Below, one piece after another: positions 1-8,047 of a DNA stretch of 64,000 nucleotides (the first letter of the stretch is position 1; each line of letters opens with the position of its first letter). The position numbers were made by a program, and so were the translations under genes. The stretch lies in contig CP031585.1 of assembly GCA_003217735.2 (NCBI GenBank), positions 979,501 through 1,043,500 of the forward strand. Direction: 5' to 3'. Source of the stretch: Marinibacterium anthonyi (GTDB taxonomy: Bacteria; Pseudomonadota; Alphaproteobacteria; Rhodobacterales; Rhodobacteraceae). A model generated the notes under the pieces. That model did no database searches and had not been told where the DNA came from. It saw only the letters and a program-made list of their open reading frames with translations.

Positions 1-197
1 CCTCGGGCGTGCTGAAGTCGATCCCCGGCCTGCAAAGCATTCAGACCACCTGGTATCCACGCAAGCTGGCCGAACAGGTGTCCCACATCCCCGGCGTCAA
101 GCAGAGCGTCTATTCCGAAGGCGACAGCGAGTCGCTGAAGGAAGCGGTGGACGAGCTGAACGAAGACCTGAAAAAGCAGCGCTGGAAAAAGGGCTGA
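1..197 (+). CDS. 3' end of an unidentified protein (partial)
   Basis: The reading frame is open from the window edge and ends at TGA 195-197, so only about the last 64 codons are visible and the start lies outside. The tail is charged and lysine-rich, ending in KKQRWKKG, with an amphipathic helix-like stretch before it. I do not recognise the family from this fragment. A GTG at position 9 could act as a start but has no ribosome binding site in view, so a truncated longer gene is more likely. The next genes run convergently on the minus strand with an 11-nt gap. Confidence 0.55.
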   Translation, partial: SGVLKSIPGLQSIQTTWYPRKLAEQVSHIPGVKQSVYSEGDSESLKEAVDELNEDLKKQRWKKG

Positions 198-207
198 GGC
201 CGGGGCG

Positions 208-558
208 CTAGAACATCAGCGCCGGCAGGATCAGCGTGAGGGCGCCGGCGATGACCGCCGGCAGCACCGATTTCGTCAGGTAGCCCACGGCCAGCGTGAC
301 GCCAGCGGCGGCCAGCTTGACCGGATCGGTCTGCCCGCCGCTGGCCTTGGGCCACAGCACCAGCGGCGTCACCAGCGCCGGCAGGATCGACACCGCCGTG
401 TAGCGCAGGACGCGCAGCAGCCAGCGGGGCAGGGGCCGGTCGCCCACGAAACCCAGGAACAGGAAGCGCAGCCCGAAGCTGCCGATGGCCAGCGCCACGA
501 TCACCGTCCACAGGACGGCATCGCTGAATTCCTGCGCGCCCATGGTAGTGCCTGTCAT
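208..558 (-). CDS. azlD: AzlD family branched-chain amino acid transport protein
   Basis: Small hydrophobic protein of 116 residues with about four membrane segments, the usual size and pattern of AzlD. AzlD is the small partner of AzlC in a two-component inner-membrane exporter of branched-chain amino acids and analogues. The ATG (556-558) overlaps the azlC stop by an ATGA, so the two are translationally coupled. A second ATG five codons on (541-543) is an alternative start. The pairing with azlC makes the assignment firm; the substrate is inferred from the family only. Confidence 0.85.
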   Translation of the reverse strand: MTGTTMGAQEFSDAVLWTVIVALAIGSFGLRFLFLGFVGDRPLPRWLLRVLRYTAVSILPALVTPLVLWPKASGGQTDPVKLAAAGVTLAVGYLTKSVLPAVIAGALTLILPALMF

Positions 559-1286
559 ATCAGCCGCCCCGTGCGCCGTTCGATGATGGTTTCGACCTGG
601 GCGCCCGCTACCATGCCGCAGATCCCCGCGATGATAAGGCCCAGGTTATGCGGCACCCAGGCGGTGAGGATCGACATGGTCACCGACACCAGCGCCGCCG
701 TGATATGCGCCGGCGTGCGCAGCATCGGCGCGACGATGGCGGTGAAGGCGATGGGCACCGCGAAATCCAGCGACCAGCTTTCGGGAATCGCCGCGCCCAC
801 GATCGCCCCGGTCAGCGTCATCGCGCACCACAGCGGCGCGATGATCGCGCTGGTGCCGAAGAAATAGGCCCATTTCTCGGCCAGGGGCATGTCGGGTTTC
901 TTTTCGAATTCCACGATCGACAGCGCATAGGACTGATCGACGATGAAGAACGCCCCGATGGCGCGTTTCCACATCGGCGCCGCGCCCAGGTAAGGCGTCA
1001 GCGCGGCGGAATACATCGCGCAGCGCAGGTTCACCGCCAGGGCCGAGATCAGCACGATCACCGTGGGTGTATGTTCGCGCATCAGCTGCAGCGCGGTGAA
1101 CTGGGCGGCGCCCGCGAAGACCGAGAACGAGAACACGAAGGTTTCGATCACGTGCAGCCCGGCTTCGCCCGCGACCACGCCGAACAGCAACCCGAAAGGC
1201 CCCGCCACGAAGATGAACGGCAGGCTGTCGCGCGCACCCCGCCACAAGGCTTGGCCGGGCGCGCGATTGGTGGTGGAGGATGTCAT
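555..1286 (-). CDS. azlC: AzlC family branched-chain amino acid permease
   Basis: A 243-residue polytopic inner-membrane protein with the AzlC N-terminal pattern (ARDSLPFIFVAGPFGLLFG near residues 18-36) and several further membrane helices. Family members export branched-chain amino acids together with AzlD. The gene lies directly upstream of azlD with a 4-nt overlap and is divergent from fdhD, leaving a 55-nt promoter gap. No regulator such as an Lrp-type AzlB is adjacent, so control is unknown. Confidence 0.87.
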   Translation of the reverse strand: MTSSTTNRAPGQALWRGARDSLPFIFVAGPFGLLFGVVAGEAGLHVIETFVFSFSVFAGAAQFTALQLMREHTPTVIVLISALAVNLRCAMYSAALTPYLGAAPMWKRAIGAFFIVDQSYALSIVEFEKKPDMPLAEKWAYFFGTSAIIAPLWCAMTLTGAIVGAAIPESWSLDFAVPIAFTAIVAPMLRTPAHITAALVSVTMSILTAWVPHNLGLIIAGICGMVAGAQVETIIERRTGRLI

Positions 1287-1341
1287 GCTGAAACTCTAGA
1301 CTGCGCCAGACAGGGTTAACGGCGATCACGGGAGGACGCAA

Positions 1342-2226
1342 TTGGCCAGGCAGGACGACGTTTCGGAATTTCTGATCGCACCGGACCCGGGCGCGGCGGG
1401 TCTGACCCGCGCGGTGCGTGGGACGGACCAGGCGGGCCAGCCCGTCGACCTGTCGGTGGTCGAGGAACGGCCGCTGACCATCTACCTGAATTCACAGGAA
1501 ATCGTCACCGCGATGACCATCGGGGATTACCCCGAATACCTGGCGCTTGGGTTCCTGAAGAACCAGGGCATGTTGCGCGCTGACGACCGGATCACCGGCG
1601 TCGATTACGACGAAGAGATCGAAACCGTGGTCGTGCGCACCGAACGCCAGACCGGGTATGAAGAGAAGCTGAAGAAGAAGACGCGCACCAGCGGCTGCGC
1701 CGTGGGCACCGTCTTTGGCGACATGATGGAGGGGCTGGAGGGCGTCACGCTGCCCGCCACCCGGGTCAGGACCTCGTGGCTGTACGCGCTGGCCTCGCGC
1801 ATCAACCGGACGCCGTCGCTGTACCTGGAAGCCGGGGCGATCCACGGCACGGTGCTGTGCTGCGAGGATCGGCCGCTGGTCTACATGGAAGACGTCGGCC
1901 GCCACAACGCCGTCGACAAGATCGCCGGCTGGATGCTGAAGCATGACGTCGATCCGGGCGACAAGATCCTTTACACCACCGGGCGGCTGACCTCCGAGAT
2001 GGTGATCAAGACGGCGATGATGGGCATTCCCGTCCTTGCCTCGCGGTCCGGTTTCACCGCCTGGGGGGTGGAGATTGCCCGCGACGTCGGCCTGACCGTG
2101 ATCGGCCGGATGCGCGGACAGCGGTTCGTCTGCCTGGCCGGCGACGAACGCCTGGTGCGCGACGTCGATCCGTCCTCGGTTCCCGAAGAGGACGGCAAGC
2201 ACCGCCGCAAGAGCGCCCGCGCATGA
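1342..2226 (+). CDS. fdhD: Formate dehydrogenase accessory sulfurtransferase FdhD
   Basis: FdhD passes sulfur from IscS to the molybdenum cofactor of formate dehydrogenase in the cytoplasm. The 294-residue protein has the family core: a loop with SGCAVGT around residues 117-123 (Cys119), then MEDVGRHNAVDK and GRLTSEMV. Only one cysteine is present where E. coli FdhD has a CxxC pair. The chosen start is TTG at 1342 because a clear GGAGG (1331-1335) sits six bases before it. The gene heads an overlapping Mo-cofactor operon; no formate dehydrogenase structural genes are in the window. Confidence 0.93.
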   Translation: MARQDDVSEFLIAPDPGAAGLTRAVRGTDQAGQPVDLSVVEERPLTIYLNSQEIVTAMTIGDYPEYLALGFLKNQGMLRADDRITGVDYDEEIETVVVRTERQTGYEEKLKKKTRTSGCAVGTVFGDMMEGLEGVTLPATRVRTSWLYALASRINRTPSLYLEAGAIHGTVLCCEDRPLVYMEDVGRHNAVDKIAGWMLKHDVDPGDKILYTTGRLTSEMVIKTAMMGIPVLASRSGFTAWGVEIARDVGLTVIGRMRGQRFVCLAGDERLVRDVDPSSVPEEDGKHRRKSARA

Positions 2227-2702
2227 CCGACGGCCTGATCTTCGCGTTGCTGTTCGGCGGGGCGTTCCTGCTTTGGGTGGGCACGCTGGGGCTGTTCTGG
2301 ATGGTGTTCCGCAGCTGGCAATGGGTGATGGACGCCATGAGCCGCTGCCCCGCCGCGATCCTGCGCCGGCTGGGGTGGCCGGTGGTGTCGCCCTTTGACG
2401 AGGACGCGACCGACGACATTCCCCGCACCCGGGTCATGGCGCTGCAGGCGCGGGTGTTCGTCTTTGACCTGCCCGGGGACTGCCCCGATGACGCCAGGGC
2501 CTACGCCCGCCAGTTCCGCCGCTGCGTGCTGGCGCTGACGGCGCTGATGTGCGGGATCTGCGTGTTGGTGGTCTGGCTGGAACCGGCGTTCCTGATCGTG
2601 GGGCAGGTGTTCCTTGGCGTGCTGCTGGCCTGGGCGCTGCTGCATGTCGCGCTGCTGTGGCGCTGGCGGCTTTGGCCGGGACAGCAGGTGGCCGACGCAT
2701 GA
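2223..2702 (+). CDS. Hypothetical membrane protein in the Mo-cofactor operon
   Basis: A 159-residue protein with an N-terminal membrane segment (about residues 5-28) and two more near the C-terminus (about 103-147), separated by a cytoplasmic-type stretch rich in Asp and Arg. I recognise no domain. It overlaps fdhD by ATGA at its start and mobA by ATGA at its end, so it is translated as part of the operon. That position suggests, but does not show, a role linked to molybdoenzyme maturation. Confidence 0.75.
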   Translation: MTDGLIFALLFGGAFLLWVGTLGLFWMVFRSWQWVMDAMSRCPAAILRRLGWPVVSPFDEDATDDIPRTRVMALQARVFVFDLPGDCPDDARAYARQFRRCVLALTALMCGICVLVVWLEPAFLIVGQVFLGVLLAWALLHVALLWRWRLWPGQQVADA

Positions 2703-3319
2703 CGACACCTTTGGGCGTGATCCTTGCCGGCGGTCTGGCCCGCCGGATGGGCGGCGGCGACAAGGGCCAGCTGGACCTGGGCGGCCGCCCGATCCTGGGC
2801 CACGTGATCGACCGGCTTGCGCCGCAGGTCGATGCCCTGGCGCTGAACGCCAACGGCGATGCCGGACGGTTCGCAGGTTACGGTCTGCCGGTGATCGCCG
2901 ATACGATCGACGGCTTTGCCGGTCCGCTGGCCGGGGTCCTTGCCGGGCTCGACTGGGCGGCGGGGCAGGGGGCCGATACCATCGTGACCGCCGCCGCCGA
3001 CACGCCCTTCTTTCCGCGCGACCTCGTCGCCCGCCTGACCGCGTCCGCCTCGGGCCAGACCCACCCTTTGGTGCTGGCCGCCACACCGGATCCGCAGCGC
3101 GGCACGATCCGCCACCCGACCTTCGGCCTTTGGCCCGTCGCGCTGCGCGACGACCTGCGCACGGCGCTGGAGGGCGGTCTGCGCAAGGTCGTCCTGTGGA
3201 CCGAGGCGCATGGCGGGCGGGAAACCGTCTTTGCCGACGGCCCGCCCGATCCCTTCTTCAACGTCAATACGCCCGAGGACCTGGAACAGGCCCGGGTCCT
3301 TCTGGAGGCAGCAACATGA
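2699..3319 (+). CDS. mobA: Molybdenum cofactor guanylyltransferase MobA
   Basis: MobA joins GMP from GTP to Mo-molybdopterin, giving the MGD form needed by DMSO-reductase-family enzymes. The 206-residue protein opens with the nucleotidyltransferase signature LAGGLARRMGGGDK at residues 9-22, and ends with an NVNTPEDL stretch typical of the family. The start ATG (2699) overlaps the preceding stop by ATGA, which fixes it. A longer in-frame extension upstream lies inside the previous gene and is not used. It is followed by mobB with another ATGA overlap. Confidence 0.94.
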   Translation: MTTPLGVILAGGLARRMGGGDKGQLDLGGRPILGHVIDRLAPQVDALALNANGDAGRFAGYGLPVIADTIDGFAGPLAGVLAGLDWAAGQGADTIVTAAADTPFFPRDLVARLTASASGQTHPLVLAATPDPQRGTIRHPTFGLWPVALRDDLRTALEGGLRKVVLWTEAHGGRETVFADGPPDPFFNVNTPEDLEQARVLLEAAT

Positions 3320-3822
3320 GGGTCTTCGGGGTGACCGGCTGGAAGAACGCCGGCAAGACCGGGCTGATGGAACGGCTGGTGACCGAGATCACCGGGCGCG
3401 GCATTACCGTGTCCACCGTCAAGCACGCGCATCACACGTTCGACGTGGACCACCCGGGCAAGGACAGCCACCGCCACCGCACGGCGGGCGCGTCCGAGGT
3501 TCTGCTGTCGTCGCGCAACCGCGTCGCCATCATGCAAGAGCTGCGCGATGCGCCCGAACCGCCCCTGTCGGAGCTTCTGGCGCGGTTGAACCCGGTCGAC
3601 CTGATCCTGATCGAAGGCTACAAGCGCGACACCCACCCCAAGGTCGAAGCGCATCGGGCCGAAACCGGCAACCCGTTGATCGCACTGGACGATCCTTCGG
3701 TAAAGGCGGTGGCCAGCAACGTGGCGCTGGAGTTGGACCGGCCGGTTTTCGACCTGGACGACACCCGCGCCATCGCCGATTTCATCCTGGCCGAGGTGGG
3801 CCTGGTCAAGGTGCGGTCGTGA
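3316..3822 (+). CDS. mobB: Molybdopterin-guanine dinucleotide biosynthesis protein MobB
   Basis: MobB is a small GTP-binding P-loop protein that assists MobA. The 168 residues contain the Walker A GWKNAGKT (8-15), the MobB motif KHAHHTFDVDHPGKDS (about 36-51) and ILIEGYKRD (about 97-105). The ATG at 3316 overlaps the mobA stop; its own stop overlaps the next gene by GTGA. Length matches standalone MobB, so unlike some relatives it is not fused to MobA or MoeA. Confidence 0.93.
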   Translation: MRVFGVTGWKNAGKTGLMERLVTEITGRGITVSTVKHAHHTFDVDHPGKDSHRHRTAGASEVLLSSRNRVAIMQELRDAPEPPLSELLARLNPVDLILIEGYKRDTHPKVEAHRAETGNPLIALDDPSVKAVASNVALELDRPVFDLDDTRAIADFILAEVGLVKVRS

Positions 3823-5918
3823 CATTCGACACCTTCGCCATGCTCGACTGGTCCGGGGGCAACGATACCGGCCCGCGTCCGCGCAAGGATGCGATCTGGG
3901 CCTGCATCGCCCGGTTCGGCGTGGCGCAGGACCCTGTCTATCTGCGCAACCGGGTCGCGGCCGAGGCCTGGCTGACCGGGCTGATCGAGGCGGAGACGGA
4001 GGCCGGGCGGCGCCTGTGCCTGGGGGTCGACTTTCCCTTCGGCTACCCGGCGGGCTTTGCGCGGGCGGTGACGGGGGGCGACGATCCGCTGGGGCTATGG
4101 GCCTGGTTCGCCGCGCGGGTCGAGGACAGCCCCGAGGGCAACAACCGTTTCGATCTGGCCGGAGAGATCAACCGGCAGGTCGGCGCGGGGCGGGGGCCGT
4201 TCTGGTTCAACGGCCTGGCCCGCGAGATCGAGGGGCTGGCCAGGACCCGTGCCGGGTACGAAACACCTTTTCCCGAACGCCGCGCCGCCGAGGAGATCGC
4301 CAAGGGCGCCTTTACCTGCTGGCAGATGGGCGGCGCCGGGGCCGTCGGCGGGCAGGTGATGACAGGGCTTGCCGTGCTGGAACGCCTGCGCCGGCGGTTC
4401 GCCGGGCAGATCGCCGTCTGGCCCTTTGAACCGCTCGACCGCCCGGTGGCGTTTGTCGAGATCTGGCCGTCCTTGCTGGACCCCGTCGTGAAGGCACGCA
4501 CCGGGCCGGACGACATCCGTGACGCGGTGCAGGTTCGGGTGGTGGCCGAGGCGCTGGCGCGCCTGGCCCCTGATGCGCTGGCCACGATGCTGGACGTGGA
4601 AGCGCCCGAGGAGGGTTGGATCCTGGGTCTGGGACACGAAGAGACGTTGCGCGCCGGGGCCGATCCGCTGGCCCCGCCGCCCCTGAAGAACGATTGTTTC
4701 GCCCTGCCGCACGGGGTCGACTGGACCCCGGTCGACGACGCGCTGGCCCTGCTGCGCGACCGGCTGACCCCGGTCACCGGGGCCGAGGTGCTGCCCGGGG
4801 CATCGGCCCTTGGCCGGGTGCTGGCCGCCCCGGTGGTGGCCAACCGGTCCAATCCGCCCGAACCCAATACCGCCGTCGATGGCTACGGCTTTGCCGGACC
4901 GGCGCCGGAGGGGCCTTTTTCGCTGCCGCTGATCAAGGGACGTTCAGCCGCCGGGGCGCCGTTCGACGGCACGGTGCCGGCCGGTGGGGCGCTGCGTGTG
5001 CTGACGGGCGCGGCGCTGCCGGAAGGCGTCGATACGGTGGTGCTGGATGAAGATGTCGCGCTGGGGCGCGGGCAGGTGGCGTTCCATGGGCCGCTGAAGA
5101 AGGGCGCCAATACGCGCAAAGCCGGTGAGGACGTGATGGCCGGCGACCGGATCCTGGCCCCGGGACGGGTGCTGACCCCGGCCGACCTGGCGCTGATCGC
5201 GGCGGTGGGCGTGGCCGAGGTGACGGTGCGCGTGCCGCTGAAGGTGGGCGTTCTGTCGACCGGGGACGAGATCGTCGACCCCGGCACACCGGCTGCGCCG
5301 GGGCAGATATACGACGCCAACCGGCCGATGCTTTTGGCCATGCTGGCCCGTTTCGGGTTCGACCCGGTGGACCTGGGCAAGGTGCCCGACGACCGGGAGG
5401 TTTTGCGCGCAAGGCTCGACCGGGCGGCGGGGGATGTGCAGGCGGTGCTGACCAGCGGCGGGGCATCGGCGGGGGACGAAGACCATGTTTCGGCCCTGCT
5501 GCGCGAGACCGGGGCGCTGCAGGAATGGCGGATCGCGCTGAAACCCGGGCGGCCTCTGGCGCTGGGGATGTGGCAGGGGATGCCGGTCTTTGGCCTGCCG
5601 GGCAACCCGGTGGCGGCGATGGTCTGCACGCTGATCTTCGCGCGCCCCGCGCTGGGGCTGCTGGCCGGGCGGGGCTGGGAAGATCCCTGGGCGGTCGACG
5701 TGCCGGCGGCGTTCGAGAAGAACAAGAAGCCGGGGCGGCGGGAATACCTGCGGGCGCGGCTGAGGGACGGAAAGGCCGAGGTCTTCAAATCCGAAGGATC
5801 GGGGCGGATCAGCGGGCTCAGCTGGGCCGAAGGGCTGGTGGAACTGGAAGACGGCGCCCGGCATGTGCGGCCGGGCGACCCGGTGCGATTCCTGCCGTTC
5901 GCGGCGTTCGGACTGTAG
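3819..5918 (+). CDS. moeA: MoeA molybdotransferase with an N-terminal DUF429-like (RNase H-fold) domain
   Basis: A 699-residue two-part protein. Residues from about 302 are MoeA, which inserts molybdate into adenylylated molybdopterin: TAVDGYG (351-357), STGDEIVDPG (480-489), SGGASAGDED (546-555), GLPGNPVAA (592-600). Residues 1-300 are a separate domain with acidic motifs MLDWSGG (8-14), GVDFPFGYP (69-77), VEIWPSLL (213-220) and DDIRDAVQV (231-239), an order like the DUF429 RNase H-like family. No start codon with a ribosome site exists at the domain junction, so the fusion is real at sequence level. GTG 3819 overlaps the mobB stop. The N-domain function is unknown. Confidence 0.88.
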   Translation: MTFDTFAMLDWSGGNDTGPRPRKDAIWACIARFGVAQDPVYLRNRVAAEAWLTGLIEAETEAGRRLCLGVDFPFGYPAGFARAVTGGDDPLGLWAWFAARVEDSPEGNNRFDLAGEINRQVGAGRGPFWFNGLAREIEGLARTRAGYETPFPERRAAEEIAKGAFTCWQMGGAGAVGGQVMTGLAVLERLRRRFAGQIAVWPFEPLDRPVAFVEIWPSLLDPVVKARTGPDDIRDAVQVRVVAEALARLAPDALATMLDVEAPEEGWILGLGHEETLRAGADPLAPPPLKNDCFALPHGVDWTPVDDALALLRDRLTPVTGAEVLPGASALGRVLAAPVVANRSNPPEPNTAVDGYGFAGPAPEGPFSLPLIKGRSAAGAPFDGTVPAGGALRVLTGAALPEGVDTVVLDEDVALGRGQVAFHGPLKKGANTRKAGEDVMAGDRILAPGRVLTPADLALIAAVGVAEVTVRVPLKVGVLSTGDEIVDPGTPAAPGQIYDANRPMLLAMLARFGFDPVDLGKVPDDREVLRARLDRAAGDVQAVLTSGGASAGDEDHVSALLRETGALQEWRIALKPGRPLALGMWQGMPVFGLPGNPVAAMVCTLIFARPALGLLAGRGWEDPWAVDVPAAFEKNKKPGRREYLRARLRDGKAEVFKSEGSGRISGLSWAEGLVELEDGARHVRPGDPVRFLPFAAFGL

Positions 5919-5958
5919 GGCCCGGAAGTTTCGAATGTCCCGGGTCCGGGCGGATCCG

Positions 5959-6996
5959 TCAGTCGAAGGTCCCGGCCACGCGGCCCAGCAGCATGAAGGC
6001 CCGCGCCGTGCGTGTGTCGCCAAGCGCCGAGATCTCGGCATCCGATGCCTCGGCCTCGAATTCCGAGAACATGTGGTCGAACCGGCGCAGGAAATGGTGC
6101 GCCGCGTCGCGAAAGATCGGGTCCTGTTTCATCCGGGCCGCCGCCAGCGCCAGCGAGGACCGGTCGCGCACGCCGCCCAGCGGCGCCACCGCCCGGCCGC
6201 GCACGCCGTGGGCGAACTGGCGCCAGACGTCGGGCCGCGCCATGTCGGGGCGCAGGTCGTCCATGTAGATGCCTTCCTGGCTGAGCAGCGTCAGCACGTC
6301 CTGGCTGGCCTGGATCAGCTGCGCCGACTTGCGGTCCTTCAGCGCCCGGCGCAGGGCGGCAAATCCTTCGGTATCCTCGGCGGTTTCCGGGAAGTTCAGC
6401 GCCCGGATGAAATCCGACACCGGCGGCGGCGGTTGCAGCGCCTCGGCCGGGGTGCCCAGTTCAAGCGAGGTCTGCCCGTCATCGCCGGCTGCGATCTCGG
6501 GCGCCGCGGGGATCACCGGGCGGGGGGCGGTCTCGCGGTCGTGCATCGTGGTAAAGACCGCCAGCGCGGTTTCCGCCCGGCGCGTGGTTTCGGCGATCTC
6601 GTCCAGCTTTTTTTGCACCGAAGTGTCGCTGACCATCGCGCCGCGCTGGGTCTGGGCCATGTAGGCCGTCCGGATCGCGTCGATGGCTGTCTGCAGGCGC
6701 TGGCTTTCCTCGCGCATGACCCGGCTGGCCCGGGCCGCCGTGGCGGCGACCCAGATCATGCCCACCGGCAGGAAGATCGCCAGCATGGTCATCAGGAATC
6801 GCAGGCTGTCGACGTCGCCTTCTTCCGCGCCGGAGGAGCCCAGCAGGAAGAACGCCAGCGCGCCGCCCAGCCACAGGACGCTCAGCACCACGGCCGTGAT
6901 CTCGATCCCGGTGACCTGGGGCGGACGGGGCTTGTCGTACAGTCCCAGCGGTGTGGACCGCGCGGTTTCGGGCTCGTTCGGCCTGGGTCCGGTCAT
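5959..6996 (-). CDS. Conserved hypothetical two-helix membrane protein
   Basis: A 345-residue protein with two N-terminal membrane helices (about 29-52 and 66-87), then a long soluble region. The part after the helices (about 90-150) looks helical and coiled-coil-like, followed by a proline-rich linker near 190-195 and a helical C-terminal domain. I do not recognise a named family; the layout is common among Rhodobacterales conserved hypotheticals. It lies downstream of greA on the same strand and converges with moeA at a 40-nt gap. Confidence 0.7.
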   Translation of the reverse strand: MTGPRPNEPETARSTPLGLYDKPRPPQVTGIEITAVVLSVLWLGGALAFFLLGSSGAEEGDVDSLRFLMTMLAIFLPVGMIWVAATAARASRVMREESQRLQTAIDAIRTAYMAQTQRGAMVSDTSVQKKLDEIAETTRRAETALAVFTTMHDRETAPRPVIPAAPEIAAGDDGQTSLELGTPAEALQPPPPVSDFIRALNFPETAEDTEGFAALRRALKDRKSAQLIQASQDVLTLLSQEGIYMDDLRPDMARPDVWRQFAHGVRGRAVAPLGGVRDRSSLALAAARMKQDPIFRDAAHHFLRRFDHMFSEFEAEASDAEISALGDTRTARAFMLLGRVAGTFD

Positions 6997-7032
6997 GGAC
7001 GCTCTCCGTCACTCACTACCGTTCGTACGGGC

Positions 7033-7052
7033 CGGGCGCCCCGGGGCGCCCG
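7033..7052. repeat. 20-nt perfect GC palindrome between greA and the next gene
   Basis: CGGGCGCCCC is followed directly by its reverse complement GGGGCGCCCG. It lies in the 69-nt gap after the greA stop on the minus strand. It would fold into a strong hairpin, but no T-run follows on either strand, so it is at best a weak or Rho-assisted terminator, or an mRNA stability element. Confidence 0.5.
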
Positions 7053-7065
7053 ACTGAACGCGCGC

Positions 7066-7536
7066 TCAGACATAGGCGATGGTCAGGACCTCGTAGGTTT
7101 TCTCGCCGCCCGGCGTGCGCACTTCGACGCTGTCGCCTTCTTCCTTGCCGATCAGGGCGCGCGCGATGGGCGACTTGATGTTCAGCAGGCCCTTTTCGAT
7201 GTTGGCTTCGTGTTCGCCAACGATCTTCCAGGTCTTCTCCTCTTCGGTGTTCTCGTCCACCAGCGTGACCGTGGCGCCGAACTTGATGGCGCCCGACAAC
7301 TTGCTGGGGTTGATGACCTCGGCCAGGCTCAGCACGCCTTCGAGTTCCTTGATGCGGCCCTCGATGAAGGACTGCTTTTCGCGGGCCGAATGATATTCCG
7401 CGTTTTCGCTGAGATCGCCATGTTCGCGGGCCTCCGCGATGGCGGCAATGATCGCGGGGCGTTCGACGGCCTTCAGCTGTTTCAGTTCGGCTTCGAGCGC
7501 GGTGTGGCCCGCGGGCGTCATCGGGATCTTGTCCAT
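7066..7536 (-). CDS. greA: Transcription elongation factor GreA
   Basis: GreA rescues backtracked RNA polymerase by stimulating transcript cleavage. The 156-residue length is typical. It has the N-terminal coiled coil with the acidic tip ([14 protein letters not shown], about 45-58) and the C-terminal FKBP-like domain ending in [14 protein letters not shown]. The ATG at 7534-7536 follows a modest AGGAC ribosome site. The gene faces a long non-coding stretch upstream, so it has its own promoter. Confidence 0.95.
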   Translation of the reverse strand: MDKIPMTPAGHTALEAELKQLKAVERPAIIAAIAEAREHGDLSENAEYHSAREKQSFIEGRIKELEGVLSLAEVINPSKLSGAIKFGATVTLVDENTEEEKTWKIVGEHEANIEKGLLNIKSPIARALIGKEEGDSVEVRTPGGEKTYEVLTIAYV

Positions 7537-8047
7537 ATTGTCTTGTCCTGGATAGCGTCGTCTTCAGCCATGGTCCCTGCCGCTGCGGGCCAATGCTGAT
7601 TAGCATTGCCACGGGATAACGGAAACGCAAGGGGCGATCAATCCACCTGTGGGAAAGCACGGTGCGGAAAACTATCGTCCGGTTCGCCAGGCGTTTCGGG
7701 CCATGCGGGCCCGTGTTCCGCAGGGTCCGGGGGGATGTTTCGCGGCCCGGCACCGGTTCGCTGCACCGGTTCGCCCGGGTCCGGGTCGGCAGATTGGCGC
7801 CACCCGGCGAAGGGCCGGGGATCGGGCGCCGTGCTGCGGGCCCGGGGCGTCGCCCCGGCGGTCCGGCGGCCACGATCCGATGACAGCCATCCTTTGCGCA
7901 CCGGTGACATAACCCCGTGAAACGCAAGGTTCGACGCCACGCGCCGTGTTGCCTTTGAGGGTAGGCCCTGCCAGAACGAGGCCTGAGAAATAATATGTCG
8001 CGGGTGCGGTCCGGCACTCGCCCAGCAGCCACGGGGGACCAGCCAGC
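7537..8047. other. 511-nt intergenic region between divergent greA and ETF-QO
   Basis: No convincing gene is present. It holds the divergent promoters of greA and the ETF-QO gene. A perfect inverted repeat CAATGCT-GATT-AGCATTG (7591-7608) lies about 55-72 nt upstream of the greA start codon and could be an operator. The rest (about 7640-7920) is GC-rich and open in several frames on both strands, with no ribosome site or family similarity that I can see. Confidence 0.5.

Noticed and set aside
7638-7940. Open frames on both strands in the greA-ETF-QO gap
   Set aside because: No ribosome site, Arg/Pro/Gly-rich translation typical of GC-rich non-coding DNA, and no agreement on one frame.
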